NCBI GenBank assembly: GCA_005878415.1
Contig: VBMM01000172.1
Location: 1 to 22,063, forward strand
DNA from: Methanobacteriota archaeon
GTDB lineage: Archaea > Thermoplasmatota > Thermoplasmata > RBG-16-68-12
Reading direction: 5' to 3'
DNA: 22,063 bases
A model generated the notes under the pieces. It had not been told where the DNA came from and searched no databases. It saw only the letters and a list, made by a program, of their open reading frames with translations. The position numbers were made by a program, and so were the translations under genes. Shown piece by piece: positions 1-7,916 of this stretch (positions are counted from its first letter, which is position 1; each line of letters opens with the position of its first letter).

Positions 1-789
1 CTTCTGGATCTTCGGCGCCTTCAGGCACATGCCGTCCGCGATGACGAGGCACGCGCCGCCGCGGATCCGGTTCGTCTCGATCCGCGGGAGGTCGCGGAAT
101 CCGCTGATCTCGGCGTCCTCCGTGCCTTCGCCGTTGATCCCCACGGGGCAGTGGGCGACGATGAGCGCGATCTCCTCCTCGGACGGCGTGTATTGGAGGT
201 GCTGGGCCTGCTTGTAGAGCGGAATTTCCTCCTTGAACCGCTCGACCTCTTCCCGCACGGGTTGGTATCGCCCGATGCCGAGTTCCCGTCGGACGACGTC
301 CGCGATGAGGACGCTCAGGGCCTGGCCGGTCCCGCCCGCGGACCGGATGGGGCCGGCATAGTACAGGTCGACGTACGAGGAGCCGTCGCGATTCCTCTTG
401 AGTTTCACCCCGGCGAGTCCTTCGAGGGGGGCGACGAGGATGCCTTCCGTCAGGATCGCGAGGCCCACCCGGACGGCGCGCTCGACCGCCTTCTCCTTGC
501 TAGCCGCGGGCCGCTGGGCGATTTCCTTCGCCACGAGGATCGCGAGCTCCTCGCGGTCGTGGTGCTTCGCGAGCTCGCGGATGCGGCGGGCGACGCCTTC
601 GACGTCGTAGTTCTCGAGCAGCTTCTCGACCCGGGATGCGAGGTCGTCCGTCAGGGGGATTTCCACATCGAGTTCCGGATCGTAGCCGCGCGCCCGCGCG
701 GCACGGCCGATCGCGTACGCGGCCTCGACTTGTTTCAGCAGGGCCGCAAAGTAGGAGCGGACCCCTTCGGATGCAATCGGAGAACCCAT
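1..789 (-). CDS. polC: DNA polymerase D large subunit DP2 (N-terminal 263 codons, runs off the left edge)
   Basis: This is the start of the catalytic large subunit of PolD, the replicative DNA polymerase of Euryarchaeota and several other archaeal phyla. Reading the minus strand from an ATG at 789 gives an open frame to the window edge. The translation holds the DP2 signature YYAGPIRSAGGTGQALSVLI at about residues 143-162, followed by LGIGRYQP and the conserved HCPVGINGEGTEDAEISG segment near residues 214-231. DP2 is normally over 1000 residues, so only about a fifth is present; the active-site region lies outside. The gene is divergent from the thioredoxin-like gene, with 135 bp between their starts. 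The ATG at 794 is in another frame, so 789 is preferred. The family call is secure; the start is likely. Confidence 0.93.
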   Translation of the reverse strand, partial: MGSPIASEGVRSYFAALLKQVEAAYAIGRAARARGYDPELDVEIPLTDDLASRVEKLLENYDVEGVARRIRELAKHHDREELAILVAKEIAQRPAASKEKAVERAVRVGLAILTEGILVAPLEGLAGVKLKRNRDGSSYVDLYYAGPIRSAGGTGQALSVLIADVVRRELGIGRYQPVREEVERFKEEIPLYKQAQHLQYTPSEEEIALIVAHCPVGINGEGTEDAEISGFRDLPRIETNRIRGGACLVIADGMCLKAPKIQK

Positions 790-840
790 TCCATCCCTTC
801 CGGAGAAGGAGAGCGGCGAGCCGTATCCGGAGGACCGGGT

Positions 841-848
841 ATATGCCT
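841..848 (-). promoter_or_regulatory. TATA-like element upstream of DP2
   Basis: On the minus strand an A/T-rich GCATATAC stretch sits in otherwise GC-rich DNA about 52 bases before the DP2 start codon. That would place transcription start about 25 bases before the ATG. Inferred from position and composition only. Confidence 0.4.
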
Positions 849-893
849 TTGCGTGCGCTGGGTTGGGGACGCGCGAAAGTTCGCGGGTCAACC

Positions 894-901
894 TTTATCC
901 G
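894..901 (+). promoter_or_regulatory. TATA-like element TTTATCCG before the thioredoxin-like gene
   Basis: TTTATCCG begins 31 bases before the ATG at 925. This is the spacing expected when transcription starts at or within a few bases of the start codon, so the message is probably leaderless. No Shine-Dalgarno sequence precedes the ATG. The same octamer recurs before the gene at 8374. Confidence 0.5.
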
Positions 902-924
902 CGCGCGACGACTCGGCTACCTCG

Positions 925-1263
925 ATGCTCAAGGTCCGAGACCCGGACGCGTTCCAGCGGGAGATCCTCGGGTCGAAGGAGCCGACCGTCGTGATGTTCT
1001 CGGCGACCTGGTGTCCGTTCTGCCGCCGATTCCAGGCGGATTTTGAACGCCTCGCGTCCTCCCGTCCTTGGCGGTTCGCCGCGGTCTACCTCGACGACGA
1101 GGACAACCCGCTGTGGGACGACTACGCGGTCGAGGTCGTGCCGACCCTCGCGCTCTTCCGCGACGGGACGATCGCCGCGCGTCAAGACGGCGTCCTCGGC
1201 TACGGGCTCGATAAGAAGATGATCGCGGAGTTCGTCCGCGGCGTGGAACCCGTCCTGGCGTGA
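925..1263 (+). CDS. Thioredoxin-fold protein with CPFC active site
   Basis: A 112-residue single-domain thioredoxin-fold protein, probably a cytoplasmic thiol-disulfide oxidoreductase. The redox motif is WCPFC with cysteines at residues 30 and 33, and the cis-proline loop VVPT is at residues 71-74. Length matches ordinary thioredoxins (about 105-115). CPFC differs from the classical CGPC and is closer to motifs of glutaredoxin-like proteins, so redox potential and partner cannot be inferred. The open frame continues upstream to 151, but that part is the antisense of the DP2 gene. The ATG at 925 is chosen because it begins the fold and lies at leaderless distance from a TATA-like box. There is no signal peptide. 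Confidence 0.88.
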   Translation: MLKVRDPDAFQREILGSKEPTVVMFSATWCPFCRRFQADFERLASSRPWRFAAVYLDDEDNPLWDDYAVEVVPTLALFRDGTIAARQDGVLGYGLDKKMIAEFVRGVEPVLA

Positions 1264-1296
1264 ATTCGCTCTCGCACCTGATTCTCAGGTCGGCAC

Positions 1297-1304
1297 GTTT
1301 TTAG
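1297..1304 (+). promoter_or_regulatory. TATA-like element before the KaiC-like gene
   Basis: An isolated T-run with A (GTTTTTAG) lies 24-31 bases before the GTG start at 1328. The spacing predicts a leaderless transcript, and no ribosome binding site is visible. Inferred from position. Confidence 0.4.
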
Positions 1305-1327
1305 CGTCCCCGCCGGGATGAAATCGC

Positions 1328-2194
1328 GTGCGCAAAATCCGGAGCGGAATCTATGGGCTCAACCCGCTCCTCGACGGCGGCGTGAATGAGAACAGCACGA
1401 CCGTCGTGATCGGCCGATCGGGCGCGGGCAAGACGACCTTGGCCACGCAGTTCATCCGACGAGGCTTGCAGGAAGGGCAAGAGGGCGTCTTCGTCTCCCT
1501 CGACGAAAATAAGGAACAGATCATCCGCGAGGCCGTCGAGATGGGCTGGTCCGACATCCTCGAGTACCTCGACGACGAGCTTCTCGTGTTCATCGACGCA
1601 TCGGGGCGGGAGTTCTCGAACTTCATTCGCAAGGAGCTCCCCGCGTTCGTCGCGGACTGGAAGGGGAGCAACGCGCGCATCGCGATCGACCCGCTCACGC
1701 CGGTCCTCTGGTCGACGAAGGACCTGTACGAGCAACGCGACCTGATCGGCTACATGTTCAAGCAGACGCGGAAAGTCGGGACGGTCCTCTGCACGCTCGA
1801 GGAGCACGGACAGGCGGACCTCGCCGGCCCGGAGACCGTCATCCCGATGTACCTCGCCGACTGCGTGATCCACTTGAAGTTCAACAGCGACGGCGCGGAC
1901 CCGTCGCGCCTGCTGAAGATCGTGAAGTGCCGGAACAGCCGCCACAGCCAAGGGGCCCATGCCTACGAGATCGTCCGCGGCCTGGGGATCGTCCTCGAGG
2001 ATGTCGACGGCCGCAAGCCCACGACATCCAAGGCCCCGTCGCAGTTGCGGCAGATGCTCCTCACCCGGTCGATGCCGAAGAACGTGAGGGACCATCTCGA
2101 GAAGTCCCTCGACGGGCTCACGGACGAGGACTTCCGCTCCTTGAAGCCGGAGCGGGTGCTCGAGATGATCCTCCAGGAGTACCAGGGGGTGTGA
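1328..2194 (+). CDS. KaiC-like RecA-superfamily ATPase
   Basis: A 288-residue protein with one KaiC/RadA-type ATPase domain. Walker A is GRSGAGKTT (residues 29-37), the acidic SLDEN segment at residues 58-62 is where KaiC proteins carry catalytic glutamates, and Walker B is RIAID with Asp121. The N-terminal SGIYGLNPLLDGG is the usual KaiC entry motif. About 60 residues beyond the core are rich in charged residues and leucine and may contact a partner. Archaeal single-domain KaiC proteins are thought to act in signalling or regulation; the substrate is unknown. Start is GTG at 1328; an ATG at 1318 is out of frame. It ends one base before the winged-helix regulator, so the two are probably co-translated and may act together (inference). 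Confidence 0.88.
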   Translation: MRKIRSGIYGLNPLLDGGVNENSTTVVIGRSGAGKTTLATQFIRRGLQEGQEGVFVSLDENKEQIIREAVEMGWSDILEYLDDELLVFIDASGREFSNFIRKELPAFVADWKGSNARIAIDPLTPVLWSTKDLYEQRDLIGYMFKQTRKVGTVLCTLEEHGQADLAGPETVIPMYLADCVIHLKFNSDGADPSRLLKIVKCRNSRHSQGAHAYEIVRGLGIVLEDVDGRKPTTSKAPSQLRQMLLTRSMPKNVRDHLEKSLDGLTDEDFRSLKPERVLEMILQEYQGV

Positions 2195-2195
2195 G

Positions 2196-2888
2196 ATGGC
2201 GCGCGGTCTCGGTCGCGCGCTCGAACAGGCGGTCGCCCGGGACGGCCCGGACGAGGATCTCGAGATCGAGGGACGCAGCCTCGCGAACGCGCGCCGCCGC
2301 CAGATGTTCCGCTATCTCTGCCGCAAGCCGTGCGCTCGGGTGGGCGAGATTGGACGGGAGCTCGCGATGTCCCAGGCCACGGTGCGGTGGCATGCGTGGG
2401 ATCTCGTGGAGAACGGATACGTGCAGATCGAGGGCACCCGGGCGTTCCCGAAAGGCCTGATCGATCCGGAGGATGCGGCGATGTTCGCGTCCCTCGCGTC
2501 GTCGGGCCGAGCCGCCGTCCTCGAGGCCGCCTTCCGTCAACCGGGGCTCTCGTTCCAGGAGCTCGCCGCCGCGCTCAGTTTGACGCGGCAGTCCGTGAGC
2601 AAAGTCGCCTCGGAGCTCGCGGAGTTCGGGCTCCTCACCCTCGTCGACGACGGCCGGTACCGCCGCGTGTATCCGACGGACCTGATTGCGCGGAAACGCG
2701 AATCGAACCGCGCCCGGACGAACGCCTTTGCGGACGGCCTGCTGCGCCGGCTCATGGAAGAAGGCCTCTCGCCCGAGCTCCTGCGGCGGGACGAGACGAC
2801 GGTCCTCGTGCGGTTCGGCAGCGGTTCCAAGAAGGTCGTCCTCGATGTCACGCTCGATCCGTACGCCACGGCGTGGAAAGGTCCCTGA
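2196..2888 (+). CDS. Two-domain winged-helix transcriptional regulator
   Basis: A 230-residue protein with two winged helix-turn-helix units. The first, about residues 33-80, contains VGEIGRELAMSQATVRWHAW, an ArsR/MarR-like recognition helix. The second, about residues 105-157, contains LSFQELAAALSLTRQSVSKV followed by a wing with two basic residues. The C-terminal 70 residues are basic and then beta-rich and could bind a ligand or a partner; I do not recognise them as a named domain. Archaeal proteins with tandem winged helices are commonly promoter-binding regulators. It starts one base after the KaiC-like gene and lies 83 bp before the giant surface-protein gene, a plausible but unproven target. 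The family-level call is secure; the regulon is not known. Confidence 0.82.
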   Translation: MARGLGRALEQAVARDGPDEDLEIEGRSLANARRRQMFRYLCRKPCARVGEIGRELAMSQATVRWHAWDLVENGYVQIEGTRAFPKGLIDPEDAAMFASLASSGRAAVLEAAFRQPGLSFQELAAALSLTRQSVSKVASELAEFGLLTLVDDGRYRRVYPTDLIARKRESNRARTNAFADGLLRRLMEEGLSPELLRRDETTVLVRFGSGSKKVVLDVTLDPYATAWKGP

Positions 2889-2910
2889 GCGACACGTGTT
2901 AACGGATTGT

Positions 2911-2938
2911 ATAGACCCTGTGATAGGGACGATATAAG
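2911..2938 (+). promoter_or_regulatory. Promoter of the giant surface protein with a small inverted repeat
   Basis: GATATAAG at 2931-2938 is a good archaeal TATA element 34-41 bases before the ATG at 2972. Directly upstream, CCCT (2916-2919) and AGGG (2925-2928) form a short inverted repeat, itself flanked by ATAG on the left and ATATA on the right. The arrangement could be an operator, but the arms are only 4 bp. No Shine-Dalgarno precedes the ATG. Confidence 0.45.
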
Positions 2939-2971
2939 GCCCTTTAAGCCCCCGTCCCACCGCTCTCATAG

Positions 2972-5900
2972 ATGGACGAGAGCTATCGCGAGTGGCTATC
3001 CTCGATCCCCGGATGGACCACGGACAAGGCGCAGAAAGTCGGGGAGCGCTTCCCCACGTACGAGCTGCTGCGTGCGGCGAGCCGCGACGAACTCTCGGCG
3101 ATCGAAGGCTTCACGTCGGGCGAGGCGGACGCCCTCTACGGCCTGGTGCATGGCACCTCCGAGGGCGATGCGTCCGGCCATCTGTTCCTGTGCCCGGAAT
3201 GCGGCTCCTTCGTCGGTGCGGGCGCGACGAAGTGCGCGTCGTGCGGCGTCGAATTCGGCGGCTCCGAGGACATCGCGGTCGGGAAGGAGCTCGACGCCTT
3301 CCTCGAGGACGAGGACGCACCCGCCCGCATCTGCCTCTCGTGCGGCGCCGCGATGGGGAAGGGCGACGCGACCTGCGGCGTGTGCGGCCGCGACTACCGC
3401 CGAGAGGAACTCGCCCTCCTGCCCGGCCTCGATGTGAGCCTTGACGAGGAAGCTCCCTTCTGCCCCCGCTGCGGGGCCTACCTCTTCGCGGACGAGTCGG
3501 AGTGCGCGATCTGCGGCACCGCCCTGAACGCTCCAACGCCCCCGACCACGAACGGGAAGGAGAAGGGCGTCGTGAAGGACTTCCTCAGCCGATGGCAGCG
3601 GGTCGCGGACGCCACTGAGACGACGGAGGCGGAGCGGCTTCAGGAAGAGCTCGATCACTACGATCGTCTGCTGGAGGCGGACCCGACACTGGAGCGGGCG
3701 TGGGCGAAGCGCGCGAAGGTCCTCGAGAAACTCGGACGCCCCTCCGAGGCGGCGGAGTCCCTTGCGAAGGCCGGAGAGCTGAACCCGGCGCGCGAGGACC
3801 AGTACCGCGTCGAGGTCCAGGATGTGACGCGGACGAAGGAGGACGTGCCCGTCCTGTCGCCGAAATGGCAGCAGCCCGTCGCGACGGCCGCGCCGAAAGC
3901 GCTCGATCCCCGACTCATCGAAGCGCTCGATCACTACGAATCCCTGTTGCAGGCGGACCCGTCCCTCGCGGTCGCATGGCGCACGAAGGGCGAGATCCTG
4001 GAGCGTCTAGGCCGGTCGGACGAATCCCGCGTCGCCCTCGAGCGAGCCGACCGGCTCGAACGCGACGAGGGCCGCGCCCTCCAGGCCGCCGCGGAAGGAC
4101 TCCGGGCGCCGGGCCTCGCGTCCTCCGGGCTCGCGGGAGGCGGCCGCGTGAACGGCCGCGTCAACGGCACGAAAGGAGGCCACACGAACGGTCGCACCAA
4201 CGGTCGCACGAATGGCCGTACGAACGGCCGCGTGAACGGCCTGTCGGAGGGGCGCGTCAACGGCCTCATGACCGGCGCGGTGAATGGCCTGACGTTCGGG
4301 CACGGGGCGACGAACGGCCTGGTGAACGGGAACGGCTTCACGAACGGCCGGCGGGGCCGCTACGGCACCCCGCGGATTCCGGCGCAGCCCCACTGGTCCC
4401 ACTCCGTCGTCGGGATCGCGGCGGTCGTCGCCCTCATGGTGATCGTCCCGATTCTCGTGAGCTTCCTCTCCCCGTCCCCCGGCGGCCCGACATCGATCAT
4501 CCGGATTGACGGGGATTTCAGCGACTGGTCCGGGTTCCCGTCGTACGCGGACTCGCCGACGGACGCGTTCCAGACCCCCGATGTCAACCTCGTCGCCGTG
4601 AAGGCCGTGACGCAGGACCGGAATCTGTTCGTCGAGGCGCAGGTCCAAGGCCTCTTGTTCCAGGGCCCCGCCGCAAACGAGACGGGCAGCGTGTTCGTCT
4701 TCGTCGACGAGGACAACGACCGCACGACCGGGTACCCGATCGGCGACCTCGGCGCGGATTCCATGGTCGAGGTGTACGGATGGCGAGACGTGTCCACGAT
4801 CCACCACGGCGTGTCGACGTTCGCATTCAACGAGACGGGCGTGACGCGCTCGAACGACTTCCGGCGGTTCCTGCCTAGCGGGTCCGCGGACGCTGCCTTC
4901 CTCGGCTCGCAGATCGAAATCCGAACGACCGTGCGGGATGCGACGAGGGCGCGGGTCCTCGTCTACGCGGCGGACAACCTCGGCGGCCGGGACGCGGCGG
5001 ACGGTTCCGTGCGTCCCTCCCTCCCGACGATCGTGGTGGGACAGCAGACGGTCGCGCCGGACATCATCACGACGCCCCGGGCGGTCGTCCTCCGAGTGAC
5101 GCTCGCGCCGCTCGGCGGAGCACCCCATGTGACTGCGTTGAATCTAACACGGTTCGGCGATTCGACGGATCCGGTCGATGTGGCCTTGTATCGCGATGAC
5201 GGGAGTGGCGCGCTCGATGCGGCGGATGCGTTCCTCTCGAACGCGTCGATGACCGCGAACGCCGCCAGCCTTGCGATGAACGAAGGTCTCTCCGGGCCGG
5301 CGGTGTTCTGGGTCGAAGCGCGGTGGACGAACGTCACGCCGACGACGACGTTCGGGTTGACGATGAGCGGACTTGGCTCGAACGGCACCGCGAGCTTCCG
5401 AGCGCCCGAGACCGGGCTCGTCTACCTTGTTGCCGCACCGTCGACGCTGACAGTCGACGGCGCGTTCGGCGACTGGCGCGGTCAGATGTATGGTCAGGAT
5501 CTCCTCGGCGACGTCACGAACCGGACCGGCGCGACGGAATACGACGCGAACGTGGACTTGCTCGCGACCGCCGTGAACGTGGCGGCGAACTTCACCGGAT
5601 ACATTCGGGTGGACGGCCGCATCCTCGGAGGGCAAGACATCCCGACCTCCCGCGAGCGGACGTACAATGCGCTCGTCGACACGGACCTCGACGGCGTGCC
5701 GGATTCGATCGAGACCGTCTTGGGCGCGGGCTTGTCCCAAGACTTCAACAACGACAACCGCACGGATGCGATGTCCGCGGGCGACGTGGACGGGGACGGC
5801 GTCATCGATTATCCGGCGGGCACCGACTGCTGGTTGAACACGACGATCCCGGCATGGTATCCCGCGCCGTATGCGGGCCGAAGCGTGACGCGATTCATCT

Positions 5901-7522
5901 GCCCGATCGGACAGCCTCCCCAGGAGGGCGTGGACGTCGTGTACGCGTACATCGACGCCGACAACGCGACGAGCACGGGGCTCTTGTCCGACGTCGAGGG
6001 CCGGTCGTACGGCTTCGACTATGCGATCGCGATCATCGGTCGGAACGGGGCGGTCAACTCGAGCGGTCTATATGCCTTCGTGCCGGCTCGAGCGAACCCC
6101 TGGACCCTCGTGCAGCCGATCGCCGTCGCGCTTGACGCGCATCGGATGGAATTCGCGGTGGACGCGAGCGCGCTAAGCCTCGTCGCCGGGTACCGGGTCG
6201 TCTATTTCGCGTCGGACTGGCGGCTCGGATACGATGTCGCCCTACCGGACGCCGCCGTCGCTCGCTTCCCTATCGCCGCGCAGGCCGCGACGAATCTCGT
6301 CATCAACGAGGTCTCGCCCCAACCGAACGTGGAATGGGTGGAGATTGCGAACCCGACGGCGAGCGCGGTCCCCCTGAACGGTTGGACCCTCGCGATCAAC
6401 CGCGGAAACAAGGCCGTCGTCGTCTACACGTTCTCGGGGACGATCGGCGCGTGGGGATCCGGGCAGGAGTACCTCGCGGCTCTCCTACCCGCGAACTCAC
6501 TCCCGAACGGGCAGACGCAGTTGCTCCTCGTGCAGGGGACCACGGTGATCGATGCGACGACGTACTCGTCGAGCTCGGGGAGCGGCCGCACGTGGGCGCG
6601 GTTCAAGGACCCCGTGTCGGGAGTCCCGGCGGACACGAACAACGATGCGGTGGACTTCTACGTCTCCTTGGCGCCCTCGTCCGGTCGCGCGAACGACCGC
6701 CATCGGCCGACGATCGCCCTCGCGAAGACCGCGAGCCGGTCCGTCGCGGCGCCGGGGGACTTCATCGTCTACACGCTGTACTACAACAACACGGACACGG
6801 GCATGGCGAAGTTCGTCTGGGTCAACGACACCCTCCCGGCGGGCGTCGCGTACTCCTCGTCGAGTGTGCCGTACAACTCCGTCTCCGGTTCGACGTACGG
6901 ATGGGCCTTCACGAATGTGATGCCCGGTGCCCACGCCTTCACGGTCTCGGTACAGGTCACAGCCGCCACGGCGGATGGACAGGTGCTGCGCAACACGGCG
7001 ACCCTCGACTACACGGATCAGCTGCGCGGGTCGCTTCCCCGGAGCCTCGGATGGGGGAACACGACCGTCGTACGACCCATGATCACCGTCGTCAAGATCG
7101 CCACGCCGTCGAACGCGAAGCCGGGCGACCTGGTCACCTTCACGATCTACTACAACAACACGGGCTCCGTGGCGGCGGGAACGGTCACGATTAAGGACAG
7201 TCTCCCGAGCGGACTCGACTACGTCAGCGCGAGTCCGGTGGCCACGTGGACGGACGGCCGGACGTTCTACTGGAACTTCACGAACGTCGCGCCGGGCGCC
7301 CACTCTCTGTCGTTGGTCGCGCGCGTGAACGCGAGCTTCTCCGGGTCGCAACTCGTCAACTGGGCGTTCCTGAACTACACGACGCCCGGAGGATTCCCGC
7401 TGATCGGAAGCAGTTCCTCGACGGTGGTGTCGATCCCGGAACTCTCGGACATGATCTTCGTCGCGGCCGTCCCGTTGCTCATCATCGGGCTGAAAATCCG
7501 CGCGAAGCGGCGCGTCGAATAG
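2972..7522 (+). CDS. Giant membrane-anchored surface protein: zinc ribbons, TPR-like repeats, Asn-Gly tract, LTD and DUF11-type domains
   Basis: A 1516-residue multidomain protein. Residues 5-55 look like a helix-hairpin-helix unit. Three zinc ribbons with paired CxxC motifs follow near residues 74-92, 121-138 and 163-181. TPR-like units lie at about 224-273 and 313-363, an Asn-Gly repeat tract at 391-460, and one membrane helix at 474-499. Outside, DGDFSDW (about 510) and DGAFGDW (about 829) open related beta-domains; an Asp-rich calcium-type segment spans about 903-947; a lamin-tail-like domain starts near 1107; two DUF11-like domains start near 1245 and 1369. The tail is IPELSD, a hydrophobic helix and basic residues, resembling a PEF-CTERM-type anchor. 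Basic residues before the first helix and N-x-S/T sites concentrated after it support a cytoplasmic N-terminus. No function is known; sensing or envelope attachment is a guess. Confidence 0.82.
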   Translation: MDESYREWLSSIPGWTTDKAQKVGERFPTYELLRAASRDELSAIEGFTSGEADALYGLVHGTSEGDASGHLFLCPECGSFVGAGATKCASCGVEFGGSEDIAVGKELDAFLEDEDAPARICLSCGAAMGKGDATCGVCGRDYRREELALLPGLDVSLDEEAPFCPRCGAYLFADESECAICGTALNAPTPPTTNGKEKGVVKDFLSRWQRVADATETTEAERLQEELDHYDRLLEADPTLERAWAKRAKVLEKLGRPSEAAESLAKAGELNPAREDQYRVEVQDVTRTKEDVPVLSPKWQQPVATAAPKALDPRLIEALDHYESLLQADPSLAVAWRTKGEILERLGRSDESRVALERADRLERDEGRALQAAAEGLRAPGLASSGLAGGGRVNGRVNGTKGGHTNGRTNGRTNGRTNGRVNGLSEGRVNGLMTGAVNGLTFGHGATNGLVNGNGFTNGRRGRYGTPRIPAQPHWSHSVVGIAAVVALMVIVPILVSFLSPSPGGPTSIIRIDGDFSDWSGFPSYADSPTDAFQTPDVNLVAVKAVTQDRNLFVEAQVQGLLFQGPAANETGSVFVFVDEDNDRTTGYPIGDLGADSMVEVYGWRDVSTIHHGVSTFAFNETGVTRSNDFRRFLPSGSADAAFLGSQIEIRTTVRDATRARVLVYAADNLGGRDAADGSVRPSLPTIVVGQQTVAPDIITTPRAVVLRVTLAPLGGAPHVTALNLTRFGDSTDPVDVALYRDDGSGALDAADAFLSNASMTANAASLAMNEGLSGPAVFWVEARWTNVTPTTTFGLTMSGLGSNGTASFRAPETGLVYLVAAPSTLTVDGAFGDWRGQMYGQDLLGDVTNRTGATEYDANVDLLATAVNVAANFTGYIRVDGRILGGQDIPTSRERTYNALVDTDLDGVPDSIETVLGAGLSQDFNNDNRTDAMSAGDVDGDGVIDYPAGTDCWLNTTIPAWYPAPYAGRSVTRFICPIGQPPQEGVDVVYAYIDADNATSTGLLSDVEGRSYGFDYAIAIIGRNGAVNSSGLYAFVPARANPWTLVQPIAVALDAHRMEFAVDASALSLVAGYRVVYFASDWRLGYDVALPDAAVARFPIAAQAATNLVINEVSPQPNVEWVEIANPTASAVPLNGWTLAINRGNKAVVVYTFSGTIGAWGSGQEYLAALLPANSLPNGQTQLLLVQGTTVIDATTYSSSSGSGRTWARFKDPVSGVPADTNNDAVDFYVSLAPSSGRANDRHRPTIALAKTASRSVAAPGDFIVYTLYYNNTDTGMAKFVWVNDTLPAGVAYSSSSVPYNSVSGSTYGWAFTNVMPGAHAFTVSVQVTAATADGQVLRNTATLDYTDQLRGSLPRSLGWGNTTVVRPMITVVKIATPSNAKPGDLVTFTIYYNNTGSVAAGTVTIKDSLPSGLDYVSASPVATWTDGRTFYWNFTNVAPGAHSLSLVARVNASFSGSQLVNWAFLNYTTPGGFPLIGSSSSTVVSIPELSDMIFVAAVPLLIIGLKIRAKRRVE
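4142..4356 (+). repeat. In-frame degenerate tandem repeat, about 12-nt unit, encoding Asn-Gly-Arg/Val units
   Basis: Successive units of the form aacggtcgcacg encode TNGR or VNGR. The densest run, at about 4180-4240, has five near-identical 12-nt units; beyond it the spacing loosens to NGL and TNG units. Third-position changes between units (aac/aat, cgc/cgt) with the same residues suggest selection on protein sequence rather than very recent slippage. Confidence 0.8.
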
Positions 7523-7612
7523 CGAGTGGCTGACGGCGTTCCATGGATCGGCGGCCGTTAGAACGGCACGTTTCGTCGTCCACCACAAGGATGGACGGCT
7601 AGCGTACCTAGG

Positions 7613-7749
7613 TCGCCGGCCCAAGCCCTCCTCAAAGGAGGGCGGGCTTCCCACGGGCTCGCGCACCGTAGTACCGCAGGGAACGTGGGCGGGCTTAACT
7701 TCCGGGTTCGGGATGGGACCGGGTGTATCCCCGCCGCTTTGGCCGTCAA
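7613..7749 (-). rRNA. rrf: 5S rRNA, isolated, with an apparent 16-nt insert
   Basis: The minus strand contains the 5S core GGTCCCATCCCGAACCCGG and GAAGTTAAGCCCGCC, then TACTACGGTGCGCGAGCC, all at expected spacings. The ends pair: GACGGCC at the 5' side with GGCCGGC at the 3' side, with one A-G mismatch. Helix II is GGCGGG with CCCGCC. Span is about 137 nt against a usual 120-125. The excess maps to 7630-7645: removing it joins GC to AGGG, giving GCAGGG, the exact complement of CCCTGC (7676-7681) on the other strand of helix IV. No 16S or 23S gene is within this window, as in Thermoplasma where rRNA genes are unlinked. Ends are uncertain by a few bases. Confidence 0.93.
7630..7645 (-). other. 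16-nt insert within 5S rRNA helix IV
   Basis: On the minus strand the segment reads CCGCCCTCCTTTGAGG, which can form its own CCTC/GAGG hairpin with a CTTT loop. Together with the following GGG it can alternatively form a 7-bp GCCCTCC/GGAGGGC stem. It could be a stable expansion hairpin, like the much larger insert known in Halococcus morrhuae 5S rRNA, or a processed-out element. The sequence alone does not decide. Confidence 0.65.
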
Positions 7750-7779
7750 ACCACTGCTGTCCTCGCCGAGAGAGCGCGA

Positions 7780-7787
7780 GATATATC
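7780..7787 (-). promoter_or_regulatory. TATA box of the 5S rRNA gene
   Basis: GATATATC-type A/T stretch about 33 bases upstream of the predicted 5S 5' end on the minus strand, in otherwise GC-rich DNA. Allowing a few bases of leader this is at the standard archaeal TATA distance. Confidence 0.6.
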
Positions 7788-7916
7788 AGCATTTCGATGC
7801 GGGCGGTTCGAGGGCTCTGATGTATCGTTGTGGCGGCTCTAGTGCCTGCGTCTTTGTCGTCACTTTGGCGACTGGCAATCACCGATGATTATTGCGCCAC
7901 AAGGGAGTTAGTCACA

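Noticed and set aside
151..924. Upstream part of a long plus-strand frame running into the thioredoxin-like gene
   Set aside because: It is the antisense of the DP2 gene, whose minus-strand translation carries clear family motifs; the thioredoxin fold starts only at 925.
4142..4356. Possible CRISPR-like array
   Set aside because: The units are about 12 nt, contiguous and in frame with the coding sequence; there are no spacers.
7800..7817. GGTTCGAG resembling a tRNA T loop
   Set aside because: No acceptor, D or anticodon arms can be built around it in either direction.
6497..7882. A 461-codon minus-strand frame over the end of the giant surface gene and the 5S gene
   Set aside because: Antisense to a well-supported coding region and includes rRNA; composition is typical of shadow frames.
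7685..7888. A 67-codon plus-strand frame
   Set aside because: It lies over the 5S rRNA gene and its promoter on the opposite strand.
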